From: DAOUKH01 sp965219875
Lineage (GTDB): Bacteria; Chloroflexota; Dehalococcoidia; SHYB01
DNA length: 64,000 bases
Direction of reading: 5' to 3'
Assembly: GCA_965219875.1 (NCBI GenBank)
Contig: CBDCOW010000003.1
Location: forward strand, 930,001 to 994,000
The first letter of the stretch is position 1. Each line of letters starts with the position of its first letter. This document shows, piece after piece, positions 33,559 to 42,114 of this stretch. The notes under the pieces are model-generated. The model saw nothing but the letters and a program-made list of their open reading frames with translations, did no database searches and was not told where the DNA came from. Position numbers and translations under genes: made by a program.

Positions 33559-33571
33559 GGCGCGGTCGGGC

Positions 33572-34777
33572 CTATCCCGCCGGCGGGGCGGGAACGTCGT
33601 CGGGCCAGACGGCGACGCGCTGTTCGCGGAGCTCGCGGCGGTACGCCTCGTCGTAGCCGAGTTCGGCGAGGATTTCCTCGCTGTGTTGGCCGATCAGGGG
33701 CGGCGGACCCCAGATGTGGCCCGGCGAGTCCGAGAGGCGCACCGTCTCGCCGACCTCGCGCATCATGCCGTAGGTCGGGTGCCAGTATTCGGCGATGAGC
33801 CCGCTCTCGAGGTTGCCGTCGTCGCCGAAGAGCTTGCCTATCCCGTCGTGGGCGGAGACCTCGCAGGGGACGCCGGCGCCGTCGAGAGCGTCGAACCACT
33901 CGCGGGCGGTGCGCTCCTTGAAACGTGCCTCCAGCGTCACGGCGAGCTCGGCGCTTGACTCGCGGGCCTCCGTCGTCGCCCAGCGGGGATCGTCGGCCAG
34001 CTCGGGCGCGCCCATCGCCCCGCACATGGCTCGGAACTCGCGCTCCGTGGGCACGACGATGCAGATCCAGTCTTCCTTCGTCTCGTACAGGCGGCACATC
34101 GGACCGAAGCCGGTCTGGGCTTGGTCGAGCTCGTACTGCGGCGAGAGCGTGCCGTCGGGCAGGTAATACATGTCGGAGGTAAAGAGCATCCCCGAGACCA
34201 TCTGCGGGCATTGGATCATTTGGCCCTCGCCGGTCTGGGCACGGTGATTCAGCGCCATCATGATGCCGACGGCCCCCATGAGGCCGTTGCCTGGGTCCAT
34301 GTTGACCGAGGAGAGGGTCATCGTCGGAGGGTTGCCCTTGCCCGCCACCGCCGTCTCGATGCCGACCAGGGCGGAGACGAGCGGCTCGAAGCCGGGCTGG
34401 TCCTTACGCGGGCCGACGGTGCCGAAGGCGGGCGAGTAGAGGTAGATGATGTCCTCGCGCAGCCCCTTCGCCGTCGCGTAGTCGATCCCCAGCCGCTCGG
34501 CGACGCCGGGCCGCATGTTGTGGGTGACCACGTCGGCCTCGGCCATCAGCTTGTGCGCGACGACCTTCCCTTCCTCCGTGCGCAGGTCGAGGGCGATGGC
34601 GCGCTTGTTCCGCTGGCAGCCGTTGAACGGACCGGGGCTGCGCCGCAGCGGGTCGCCGGTGACCTGCTCGACCTTGATCACCTCAGCCCCAAGATCGGCG
34701 AGGAGCTTGCTCGCGTACGGCCCCGCGAAGAAGATGCCGAAGTCGAGGATTTTCAGGCCTTCCAGCGCGTAGGTCAT
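33572..34777 (-). CDS. CaiB/BaiF family CoA transferase
   Basis: A 401-residue family III CoA transferase moving CoA between acyl acids. Seen: LKILDFGIFFAGPYASKLLADLG (9-31), IKVEQVTGDPLRR, and the likely catalytic Asp in VNMDPGNGLMGAVG followed by the TGEGQMIQCP segment. It is downstream of a second CoA transferase by 31 bp and upstream of the RDD gene by 13 bp, all on the same strand. Substrates are unknown. Confidence 0.92.
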   Translation of the reverse strand: MTYALEGLKILDFGIFFAGPYASKLLADLGAEVIKVEQVTGDPLRRSPGPFNGCQRNKRAIALDLRTEEGKVVAHKLMAEADVVTHNMRPGVAERLGIDYATAKGLREDIIYLYSPAFGTVGPRKDQPGFEPLVSALVGIETAVAGKGNPPTMTLSSVNMDPGNGLMGAVGIMMALNHRAQTGEGQMIQCPQMVSGMLFTSDMYYLPDGTLSPQYELDQAQTGFGPMCRLYETKEDWICIVVPTEREFRAMCGAMGAPELADDPRWATTEARESSAELAVTLEARFKERTAREWFDALDGAGVPCEVSAHDGIGKLFGDDGNLESGLIAEYWHPTYGMMREVGETVRLSDSPGHIWGPPPLIGQHSEEILAELGYDEAYRRELREQRVAVWPDDVPAPPAG

Positions 34778-34808
34778 GACGGCGGCTCCTTTCGCGGCGA
34801 ACGGCGCA

Positions 34809-35945
34809 CTAGATCACGCCGAGCGCACGCAGCCCCTCGATCTCCGCGGCCGAGTAGCCCGCCTCGGTCAGCGCCTCGTCGGTGTGCGCACCGCGGGGCG
34901 GGGCCGACGACTGAATCGCCCCCGGCGTCTTCTCGAACTTCAAGTACATGCCGACCTCGTCGAGATCGCCGAGGATGGGGTCGTGGACCGTCTGGACGAA
35001 GCCGTTGGGCCTTGCCTGCGCATCGCGAAGCGCGCCGCCGGGCGGCTCGACGGGGAGGGCGGGAATGTCCTGGCGCTTGAGCATGTCGAGCGCCTCCTCG
35101 CGGGTGTGCGTCGCGAACCACTCCGTAGCCCCGACGCGCATCTCCGCCCACATCTCCTCGGTCTGCTTCTTGTCCATGAAATGGGGCATCTCGACGCCCT
35201 CGACGAAGCGGTCGTACGCGCCCTGCGCCCCGGTGTGCATGTGGAGCCACTTGCCGTCGCCGCATTGGAAGAGATCAACGAGCAGTTTGCGGTCCCAGAA
35301 GCTGACGTTGAAGCTGTCGCGGCCCTTCTCCGCCGTGGCCCACTGCATCGTGAGCATGGAAAGCGCCCCCTGGCGGAGCGACGTATCGACGTGCTGGCCG
35401 AGGCCGGTGGTCTCGCGGATGTAGAGCGCGGTCAACGTGCCGATCATGGCGAGGAAGGAAGTCGGCGTGCTCGCCATCGAGAAACCGACGAACTTGGGGC
35501 CGTCGCGGAAGCCCGGCTGGAGCTCCTGCAGCCCCATACGGGCCTGGATCAGGCCGTCGTAGCCGGGGCGGTCGCGGTCTTCGCCATCCTGACCGTAGCC
35601 GCTGATCGAGGTGTAGACCACCCTGGGGTGCTTCGCGTGGACCGTCTCCCACCCGAAGCCGTACCGGTCGGCGACGCCGGGCTGGAACGACTCGATGAGG
35701 ACGTCGGCACCGGCGAGGAGCCGGTCGAGCGCCTCAACGCCCTCGGGCCGGAAAACGTCGAGGGTGACACTGCGCTTACCGCGATTCCACACGACGTAGC
35801 CGGGATGGGCGGAGAGCGGATCGGCCCTCGGCGATTCGATGCGAATCACGTCGGCGCCGTAGTCGGCCATGATCATGCCGGCCATAGGCCCGGCGATGCC
35901 CCAGGTGAGGTCGAGGACGCGTTTGCCTGTTAGCGGACCGCTCAT
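34809..35945 (-). CDS. CaiB/BaiF family CoA transferase, catalytic Asp not evident
   Basis: A 378-residue family III CoA transferase homologue. It has GKRVLDLTWGIAGPMAGMIMADYGADVIRIE and TTGLGQHVDTSLRQGAL. At the place of the catalytic Asp seen in its neighbour (MDPGNG), this protein reads MASTPTSFLAMIG without an Asp, so it may be a non-catalytic subunit pairing with the next gene, or use a shifted residue. First in a three-gene run with the second transferase and the RDD protein. Confidence 0.88.
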   Translation of the reverse strand: MSGPLTGKRVLDLTWGIAGPMAGMIMADYGADVIRIESPRADPLSAHPGYVVWNRGKRSVTLDVFRPEGVEALDRLLAGADVLIESFQPGVADRYGFGWETVHAKHPRVVYTSISGYGQDGEDRDRPGYDGLIQARMGLQELQPGFRDGPKFVGFSMASTPTSFLAMIGTLTALYIRETTGLGQHVDTSLRQGALSMLTMQWATAEKGRDSFNVSFWDRKLLVDLFQCGDGKWLHMHTGAQGAYDRFVEGVEMPHFMDKKQTEEMWAEMRVGATEWFATHTREEALDMLKRQDIPALPVEPPGGALRDAQARPNGFVQTVHDPILGDLDEVGMYLKFEKTPGAIQSSAPPRGAHTDEALTEAGYSAAEIEGLRALGVI

Positions 35946-36030
35946 TGCGCCCGAATCCTACCAGATGCGTAGCGCGCGGTGCATCCCGCACTCGTTGACG
36001 CCTTCCCGAAGCCTTTCGTATCCTGTCTTG

Positions 36031-37038
36031 GTGATCGACCGCCTCGCCAACCTGCGCCAGGACGCGCTCGCCGCGCTCGGGGCGGTGTCGTCCCCCGCCG
36101 AGCTCGAAGACTGGCGGATAACGTATTTGGGCCGCAAGGGCCCCCTCACCGAGATCCTGCGCGGGTTGGGCCAAGCCCAGCCCGAGGAGCGGCGGGAGGT
36201 GGGCGCGGCGGCCAACCGCCTCAAGCAGGAGCTCGAATCGGCCCGCGAGGCCCAAGAGGCAGCCCTGCGGGAGGCGGCGGCGGACGCGCTGACGTCGCGG
36301 GACGCGATCGACGTGACACTGCCCGGCAGGCCGGCCCTCCGCGGCCATCTTCACCCCACGACTCTGATGATCCGCGAGATCACGGGCGCCTTCGCCGCGA
36401 TGGGCTTCCAGGTGGTCGAGGGGCCGGAGGTCGAGTGGGACCGCTACAACTTCGAGGCCCTGAACATCCCGCCCGACCACCCCGCGCGCGAGCAGCACGA
36501 CACCTTCTGGATCGACGAGAGGGACGACGCCGGCGCGCGGCCCATGCTCCTGCGGACACACACCTCGCCGATGCAGATCCGCTTCATGGAGAACCACCGG
36601 CCGCCCGTGCGCGTGATCGTCCCCGGCAAGGTCTACCGCTACGAGGCCACTGACGCGACCCACGAGTGGCACTTCCACCAGGTCGAGGGTCTTGCGATCG
36701 ACGAGGGCATTTCCTTCGCCCACCTGAAGGGGACGCTCTACGAGTTCGCCAAGCGCGTCTTCGGCGTCGAGCGCAAGGTCCGGTTCCGCTGCGACTACTT
36801 CCCCTTCGTCGAGCCAGGCGCCGAGATGGCCATCGACGACGGCAAGGGCGGCTGGCTCGAAATCCTGGGCGCCGGCATGGTCCACCCCAAGGTTCTCGAA
36901 GGCGTCGGCTACGACCCCGAGCGCTACACCGGCTTCGCCTTCGGCATGGGCGTGGAGCGCATCGCCAACTTGAAGTACGGCATCGACGACGTCCGGCTCT
37001 ACTACTCCAACGACGTGCGGTTCCTCCGCCAGTTCTAG
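36031..37038 (+). CDS. pheS: phenylalanyl-tRNA synthetase alpha subunit
   Basis: A 335-residue class II catalytic subunit. It has a coiled-coil N-terminus (about 1-85), then motif 2 region RTHTSPMQIRFM and GKVYRYEATDATHEWHFHQVEGL, and motif 3 GFAFGMGVERIANLKYGIDD. The start is GTG 36031; the longer open frame to 35869 overlaps the divergent CoA transferase and is rejected. Followed by pheT after 13 bp. Confidence 0.97.
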   Translation: MIDRLANLRQDALAALGAVSSPAELEDWRITYLGRKGPLTEILRGLGQAQPEERREVGAAANRLKQELESAREAQEAALREAAADALTSRDAIDVTLPGRPALRGHLHPTTLMIREITGAFAAMGFQVVEGPEVEWDRYNFEALNIPPDHPAREQHDTFWIDERDDAGARPMLLRTHTSPMQIRFMENHRPPVRVIVPGKVYRYEATDATHEWHFHQVEGLAIDEGISFAHLKGTLYEFAKRVFGVERKVRFRCDYFPFVEPGAEMAIDDGKGGWLEILGAGMVHPKVLEGVGYDPERYTGFAFGMGVERIANLKYGIDDVRLYYSNDVRFLRQF

Positions 37039-37051
37039 GCTTGTCTAACCC

Positions 37052-39451
37052 ATGAAAGCGCCACTCTCCTGGCTCCGCGACTATGTCGATATCGACGCTG
37101 CGCCGGCGGAGCTTGCCCATAGCCTGACCTTGGCCGGCATCGAGGCCGAGGGCTTCGAGGTCGTGGGGGAGCACTGGGACGGCGTCGCCGTGGGGCTGGT
37201 GACGGCGGTCGAGCCGCACCCCAACGCCGACCGCCTCCGGTTGGCCACGGTGGACACCGGCGACGGCACGGCCCAAGTGGTCTGCGGCGCCCCCAACGTC
37301 GCCGCGGGGCAGAAGATCGCCTTCGCCCGCGAGGGGGCGACCCTCATCGACGCCCACACCGGGCGGATCTCCAAGCTCAAGGCGGCCAAGATCCGCGGCG
37401 TCGAGTCGCGGGGCATGGTCTGCTCCGAGCGCGAGCTCGGCCTCTCTGAGGAGCACGAGGGCATCCTCGTCCTCGACGACGACGCCCCCTTGGGTCGGCC
37501 GCTTGCCGACTACCTCGGCGACGTCATCTTCGACTTCGCCATCACCCCCAACCGGCCCGACCTCCTCTCGATTCTCGGCCTAGCACGGGAGGCGGCGGCG
37601 CAGACGGGCCGCGCCGTCCGCGAGCCCGACCTCGACTACGCCGAGGAAGGCCCTCCCGCCACATCGAAGACCAGCGTCGAGATTCTCGACCCCGACCTCT
37701 GCCCGCGCTACATCGGCGGCGTCGTCACCGGCGTCACCATCGGCCCGTCGCCCCGCTGGCTGCGGGAGCGGCTCGCCGCCTACGGCTCGCGGTCGATCAA
37801 CAACGTCGTCGACGTCACCAACTTCGTGATGCTGGAGATGGGGCAGCCGCTCCACGCCTTCGACTACGACCGCCTCGCCGAGAACCGCATCGTCGTCCGG
37901 CGCGCCCGCCCCGGCGAGTGGATCACCACCATCGACGGCCAACCCCGCGAGCTCGACGCCGACATGCTGGTCATCGCCGACGCCGAGGAGCCCGTCGCCC
38001 TGGCCGGCGTCATGGGCGGCGCGGACAGCGAAGTCACCGGCACGACGGTCAACCTGCTCCTCGAATCGGCGAACTTCAACCCGGCGAACATCCGGCGCAC
38101 GTCCCAGAAGACGGGCCTCCGCAGCGAGGCCTCGATCAGGTTCGACAAGGGCCTCAGCCCCGAATTGCCCCTGCACGCCGCACGCCGTGCGCTGAAGCTC
38201 ATCGCCGAGGTCGCGGGGGGCGTGGTCGCCGAGGGGCTGGTCGACGCCTACCCCGGCGAGCGGCCCCGCCCCACGGTGCGGCTTACCGAGGCGCGGACGG
38301 CGCTGGTGCTCGGCGCGGAGACGCCGGCGAGCGAGGCCGCGGATCTCCTAGCGCGGCTCGGCTTCGCGGCGCGGTCCTCGGGCGAAGGCGCGCTCGACGT
38401 CACCGCACCCTACTGGCGTACCGACATCAAGATCGAAGACGACCTCATCGAGGAGATCGCCCGCCTCAGGGGCTACGACTGGGCGCCGACGACCGGCCTC
38501 CCCGGCCGTGTCCCCGACTTCGAACCGCAGCCCATGCTCGACCTCAAGCGCGATGTCCGGGACGAGCTGCGCGCCCTCGGGTTCGACGAGATCATCACCT
38601 ATTCCCTCACCAACCCCGAGGTCCAGGCGAAGTCCCGCGTCGAAGACGCGGCGGCCCTGCAGGTCGTGAACCCCCTATCGAGCGAGCAGACCGAGCTGCG
38701 AAGGAGCCTCCGTGGCGGAGTGCTGCAAACGCTCGCGTCGAACTCGCTCCATGAGGACGGTGTACTGCGCCTGTTCGAGGTGGGCCGTGTCTACCTCCCA
38801 CGCACGGGCGACCTCCCCGACGAGCGGGAGACCGTGGGGGGCGCCATCGCAGGCGCGCGGCGCGACCCCCACTGGGGCGGCGAGGGACCAGGGGTCGTCG
38901 ACTTCTACGACGCGAAGGGCCTCCTCGACGCCCTCTTCGCGGCCCTCGGCGCAGCGCCGGAGTACGAGGCTGCGCGCGACCCGCTGCTGCACCCCGGCCG
39001 CGCCGCGTCGGTGCGGGTCGGCGGCGCAGTCGTTGGACTCGTCGGCGAGCTTCACCCCAACACTCTCCGCGCCTTCGACCTCGGCGATGGCCCGTGCGCC
39101 TACTTCGAGATCGACCTGGGAGCGCTTCTCGACGCCGCGCCTGACGAGCAGCGTCGCTACCGGCCGCTGGCCCGCTTCCCCGGCGCCGTCCGCGACCTCG
39201 CCCTCGTCGTCGACGAATCGCTGCCCGCGGGCAGCGTCACGGCGATGCTCGAGGCCACGCCGTTGGTGGCGGAGGCGCGTCTCTTCGACGTCTACGCCGG
39301 CGACCCTATCGCCGACGGCAAGAAATCCCTCGCCTACCGGATGGTCTGGCAGTCGCCGGGGCGCACCCTCACCAACGAAGAGGTCGACAAGGCCCAGGCC
39401 CGCCTCCTCCAGCGTCTGGAGAAGGAGCTCGGCGCCGTCCTGCGCGGCTAG
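37052..39451 (+). CDS. pheT: phenylalanyl-tRNA synthetase beta subunit
   Basis: A 799-residue beta subunit. Domains in order: tRNA-binding OB domain (about 40-150, VVCGAPNVAAGQKIAFA), B3/B4 editing domain (FDFAITPNRPDLLSILGLARE), B5 domain, catalytic-like core (PYWRTDIKIEDDLIEEIARL) and C-terminal ferredoxin-fold anticodon-binding domain (RFPGAVRDLALVVDESLPAG). Forms an alpha2beta2 enzyme with PheS. Confidence 0.97.
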   Translation: MKAPLSWLRDYVDIDAAPAELAHSLTLAGIEAEGFEVVGEHWDGVAVGLVTAVEPHPNADRLRLATVDTGDGTAQVVCGAPNVAAGQKIAFAREGATLIDAHTGRISKLKAAKIRGVESRGMVCSERELGLSEEHEGILVLDDDAPLGRPLADYLGDVIFDFAITPNRPDLLSILGLAREAAAQTGRAVREPDLDYAEEGPPATSKTSVEILDPDLCPRYIGGVVTGVTIGPSPRWLRERLAAYGSRSINNVVDVTNFVMLEMGQPLHAFDYDRLAENRIVVRRARPGEWITTIDGQPRELDADMLVIADAEEPVALAGVMGGADSEVTGTTVNLLLESANFNPANIRRTSQKTGLRSEASIRFDKGLSPELPLHAARRALKLIAEVAGGVVAEGLVDAYPGERPRPTVRLTEARTALVLGAETPASEAADLLARLGFAARSSGEGALDVTAPYWRTDIKIEDDLIEEIARLRGYDWAPTTGLPGRVPDFEPQPMLDLKRDVRDELRALGFDEIITYSLTNPEVQAKSRVEDAAALQVVNPLSSEQTELRRSLRGGVLQTLASNSLHEDGVLRLFEVGRVYLPRTGDLPDERETVGGAIAGARRDPHWGGEGPGVVDFYDAKGLLDALFAALGAAPEYEAARDPLLHPGRAASVRVGGAVVGLVGELHPNTLRAFDLGDGPCAYFEIDLGALLDAAPDEQRRYRPLARFPGAVRDLALVVDESLPAGSVTAMLEATPLVAEARLFDVYAGDPIADGKKSLAYRMVWQSPGRTLTNEEVDKAQARLLQRLEKELGAVLRG

Positions 39452-39456
39452 GTGCG

Positions 39457-40251
39457 CTAGATGAACACGGCCTGGACCGACCCGCCGCTGGCGTCGATAA
39501 CGCCGCCGGTGATCGCCCCGGCCTGCTCGGAGGCGAGGAAGGCCACGGCGTAGCCGATCTCGCGGGCCTCGACCATGCGCTTGATGGCGCGCTGCTGGGC
39601 CATGCGCCGCTCCGCCTCCGCCTCATCGATCCCTTCGCGCTTCGCCTCGCTCGCGAGCCGGGCATTGATGAGTGGGCTGCGGGTCAGGCCCGGATGGACG
39701 ACGTTCACGGTGATCCCATCGCGGCCGAGCTCCTCGGCGAGGCTCCGGCTGGTGTGGGCGATGGCCACGTTGCGCGCCCCGCCGCTGTAACCGCTCGGCA
39801 GCCGGCCGTTCTGCCCGGCGATATTGACGATGCGCCCCCACCCCTGCCTCTTCATATGGGGCGCGACGGCCCGCGAGCAGCGCACCACGCCCATGTACTT
39901 CACGTTCAGGTCTTCCCACATCTTCTCGTCGCTCACCGTCTCGATGGGGCCGTTGGCGAGGCCGCCCGGGACACCGGCGTTGTTCACCAGCACGTCGACG
40001 CGCCCGAACTCGGCGACCACCTGCTCGACCATGGCGTCGACGCTCGCCGCGTCGCCTACGTCCGCGACGACGGAAAAGGCGCGCCCGCCCGCGGCATTGA
40101 TCTCGGCGGCGGCTGCCTCGAGGGGCTCGCGGCGTCGCGCGCAGATCGCGACGACGGCCCCCTCCTCCACCAGCACGTCGGCGATGGCCCGCCCGATGCC
40201 CTGGCTGCCCCCCGTCACAATCGCGATGCGTCCTTCAAGACCCAAGTCCAT
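39457..40251 (-). CDS. short-chain dehydrogenase/reductase lacking the usual Tyr-Lys pair
   Basis: A 264-residue classical SDR with the NAD(P) motif VTGGSQGIGRA (about 13-23), VNNAGVPGG, and the structural GGVIDASGG end. The catalytic YxxxK segment is replaced. Aligning back from SLAEEL, the expected Tyr and Lys fall on Gly and Asn in GGARN; the nearest Tyr is two residues earlier. It may be an inactive or unusual reductase, or use another residue. It is convergent with pheT, and its promoter side faces the reverse-transcriptase insertion. Confidence 0.85.
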   Translation of the reverse strand: MDLGLEGRIAIVTGGSQGIGRAIADVLVEEGAVVAICARRREPLEAAAAEINAAGGRAFSVVADVGDAASVDAMVEQVVAEFGRVDVLVNNAGVPGGLANGPIETVSDEKMWEDLNVKYMGVVRCSRAVAPHMKRQGWGRIVNIAGQNGRLPSGYSGGARNVAIAHTSRSLAEELGRDGITVNVVHPGLTRSPLINARLASEAKREGIDEAEAERRMAQQRAIKRMVEAREIGYAVAFLASEQAGAITGGVIDASGGSVQAVFI

Positions 40252-40349
40252 TGCCGAGCCCTCCCCGTATTCCCTGTGCAGCGGGAAGACTAGGCTAGCG
40301 CGGCGGCGCGGGTCAAGCGGCGAGGGCGTGGTTCCACCCCACTATGGTC

Positions 40350-40379
40350 TTGGGCGGGGTGAGCCCAGCATAGTAGAAT
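40350..40379 (+). promoter_or_regulatory. promoter ahead of the reverse transcriptase
   Basis: TTGGGC at 40350-40355, an 18-bp spacer, then TAGAAT at 40374-40379. A transcript would start near 40386 and carry a leader of about 83 nt with the hairpin at 40403-40422 before the ATG at 40469. Confidence 0.5.
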
Positions 40380-40392
40380 GCTTACCCTTCAA

Positions 40393-40422
40393 ACAGGTTA
40401 GCGGGTCGAGACCTGTCGACCC
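40393..40422 (+). promoter_or_regulatory. hairpin / possible H-type pseudoknot in the reverse-transcriptase leader
   Basis: Perfect 7-bp stem GGGTCGA (40403-40409) with TCGACCC (40416-40422) closing a 6-nt loop GACCTG. The loop is complementary to CAGGT at 40394-40398 just upstream, so an H-type pseudoknot (or an alternative ACAGGT/ACCTGT hairpin) can form. It could be part of a non-coding RNA needed by the reverse transcriptase, or a translational control element. Confidence 0.45.
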
Positions 40423-40468
40423 CAACGGACTCCGGCGTGCACACGGGAAGCAAAGGCCTGGAATCATT

Positions 40469-42034
40469 ATGACGCTAGACCCTACTTCGATTGCGTGGGC
40501 CATTGAGTTCCTCATGCGCAACTCAGACGGAGATATATTCCCCTCCATTCCAGAGATGTCTGCACTCAGCAGACACCCGGAAGCATTAATCAATGCGCTA
40601 GCAAATGAGTCCCTTAGCACTTGTCAACCACAACCCTGCCGCAGGCTCCTTGTCCCAAAGGATGACTTGTCATATCGGCAGGCTACACAGCTCCACCCAC
40701 AAGATTCTGTGCTATTAACGGCTATTGTATATCAGTATGGAAGAGGAATAGAAGACCAACGTCTTCCCAATGACACGGTGTTCAGCTACAGATTTGACCC
40801 TTACGAACAGCATAGCCTCTACGGCCAAGGTAGATTGTGGAATGAGTACTGGACCACGGCGTCTTCAATGAGTGAGGCCTTTTCTCATGTGTTGTATTGT
40901 GATATCGCCGACTTTTACAATCAGGTCTATCATCACACCGTAGAAAACCAACTTGCCGTATGCGGTTTTCCAAAGCACGTGGTCAAATGGGTAGTCAAGT
41001 TGCTGAAATCCACGACCCAAGGGGTTTCTAGAGGGATACCAATTGGGCCACACGCCGTTCATTTGCTTGCAGAATGCACGTTAATTCCGGTGGACAATAG
41101 TCTTAAGGCTAACGGCATCCTATTCCTACGGTATGCCGATGATTTTCTAGTCTTTTGTAATTCGGAGTATGAGGCCAAGAAGGCGCTTCGCAGAATTTCA
41201 GAAACATTAGATAAGCAACAACGGCTTATGCTTCAAGAACACAAAACTAAGATTTTCAATACAGATGAATTTAGCGAACACTGCGACCGGATGATAGAGG
41301 ACAGGCCTATAAATGATGATGAAGAAGAAATCCTAGAGATCATTAGACAATATTCTCCCGACAACCCATACCAGGCTGTCACCTATAATCAAGTCTCTCC
41401 GGAACACTGGAAGGCCTTCTCAGAAGATATCGTCACAGGGATTGTTAACGATTATCTGCAACAGGACGAAATTGACTACATACGTCTTCGATGGTTCTTT
41501 AGAAGGCTTGCGCAGGTAGGACATCACGGGGCTCTGCAGGTCACACTTGAGAATATCGCTCTGTTGGAACCCTGTCTTCCAAGCGTTTGCTCGTACATAT
41601 CCTCAATTCAGGAGATCCCTCCAGATCACTGGGAGACCATAGGTGAGGACCTGCTCAGGCACCTAGAATCAGGTACAGTATTTGATACCGAATTCGCTCG
41701 GCTATCTGTTTTGAGCCTGTTTTCCAAGAACAAACACTTTGACCACTTCGCTAAGCTAGCACGGGGGTTCGGTGCAAGTGACCCGCACACGAGAAGAGAG
41801 ATCTTGTTGGCCGCGAAAGCAAATTCCGAGAGGGACTGGCTAAGAGAACACAAGGAAGGCTATGCCTCTATGGATCCCTGGCAACGAATAGCATTTATCT
41901 ATTGCGCCTCGATACTGCCAAAGGACGAGAGGAAGTACTTTCTCAAGCGACAAAGCCATTTTTGTCTATTTGAGGAGCAACTAGCGGAACTGTCGAAAAT
42001 CGGATTGCAGTCGAGTAACGTGGAACAGGTTTGA
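40469..42034 (+). CDS. reverse transcriptase of the defence-associated (UG/Abi/DRT-like) type
   Basis: A 521-residue protein. RT palm motifs: motif A YCDIADFYNQVYHH (143-156), motif B SRGIPIGPHAVHLLAEC (187-203), catalytic FLRYADDFLVF (219-229), and the LQEHKTKIF motif-E region (about 255-263). No maturase/X domain, no HNH endonuclease and no retron-type msr/msd context are apparent, so a group II intron or classical retron is unlikely. Residues about 300-521 are alpha-helical and HEAT-like (RLRWFFRRLAQVGHH), as in AbiK/AbiA and several UG/DRT antiphage enzymes. The coding DNA is clearly AT-richer than its neighbours, indicating transfer. The ATG at 40469 is chosen because the frame upstream is antisense to the SDR gene. 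Confidence 0.85.
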   Translation: MTLDPTSIAWAIEFLMRNSDGDIFPSIPEMSALSRHPEALINALANESLSTCQPQPCRRLLVPKDDLSYRQATQLHPQDSVLLTAIVYQYGRGIEDQRLPNDTVFSYRFDPYEQHSLYGQGRLWNEYWTTASSMSEAFSHVLYCDIADFYNQVYHHTVENQLAVCGFPKHVVKWVVKLLKSTTQGVSRGIPIGPHAVHLLAECTLIPVDNSLKANGILFLRYADDFLVFCNSEYEAKKALRRISETLDKQQRLMLQEHKTKIFNTDEFSEHCDRMIEDRPINDDEEEILEIIRQYSPDNPYQAVTYNQVSPEHWKAFSEDIVTGIVNDYLQQDEIDYIRLRWFFRRLAQVGHHGALQVTLENIALLEPCLPSVCSYISSIQEIPPDHWETIGEDLLRHLESGTVFDTEFARLSVLSLFSKNKHFDHFAKLARGFGASDPHTRREILLAAKANSERDWLREHKEGYASMDPWQRIAFIYCASILPKDERKYFLKRQSHFCLFEEQLAELSKIGLQSSNVEQV

Positions 42035-42114
42035 TATTGATGACGGCAGTGTTCCGAACTAGCGACGGTGGCAGGCAGGAAGGCGCCACCATCGCCAACG
42101 GCAAGGAGATCGGG

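Noticed and set aside
39824..40468. N-terminal 215 codons of the reverse-transcriptase open frame
   Set aside because: It is antisense to the SDR gene and of different composition; the AT-rich coding region and promoter place the start at 40469.
40469..42034. Group II intron or retron
   Set aside because: No maturase/X domain, no HNH endonuclease and no recognisable intron domain V or msr/msd; the C-terminus is a long helical region instead.
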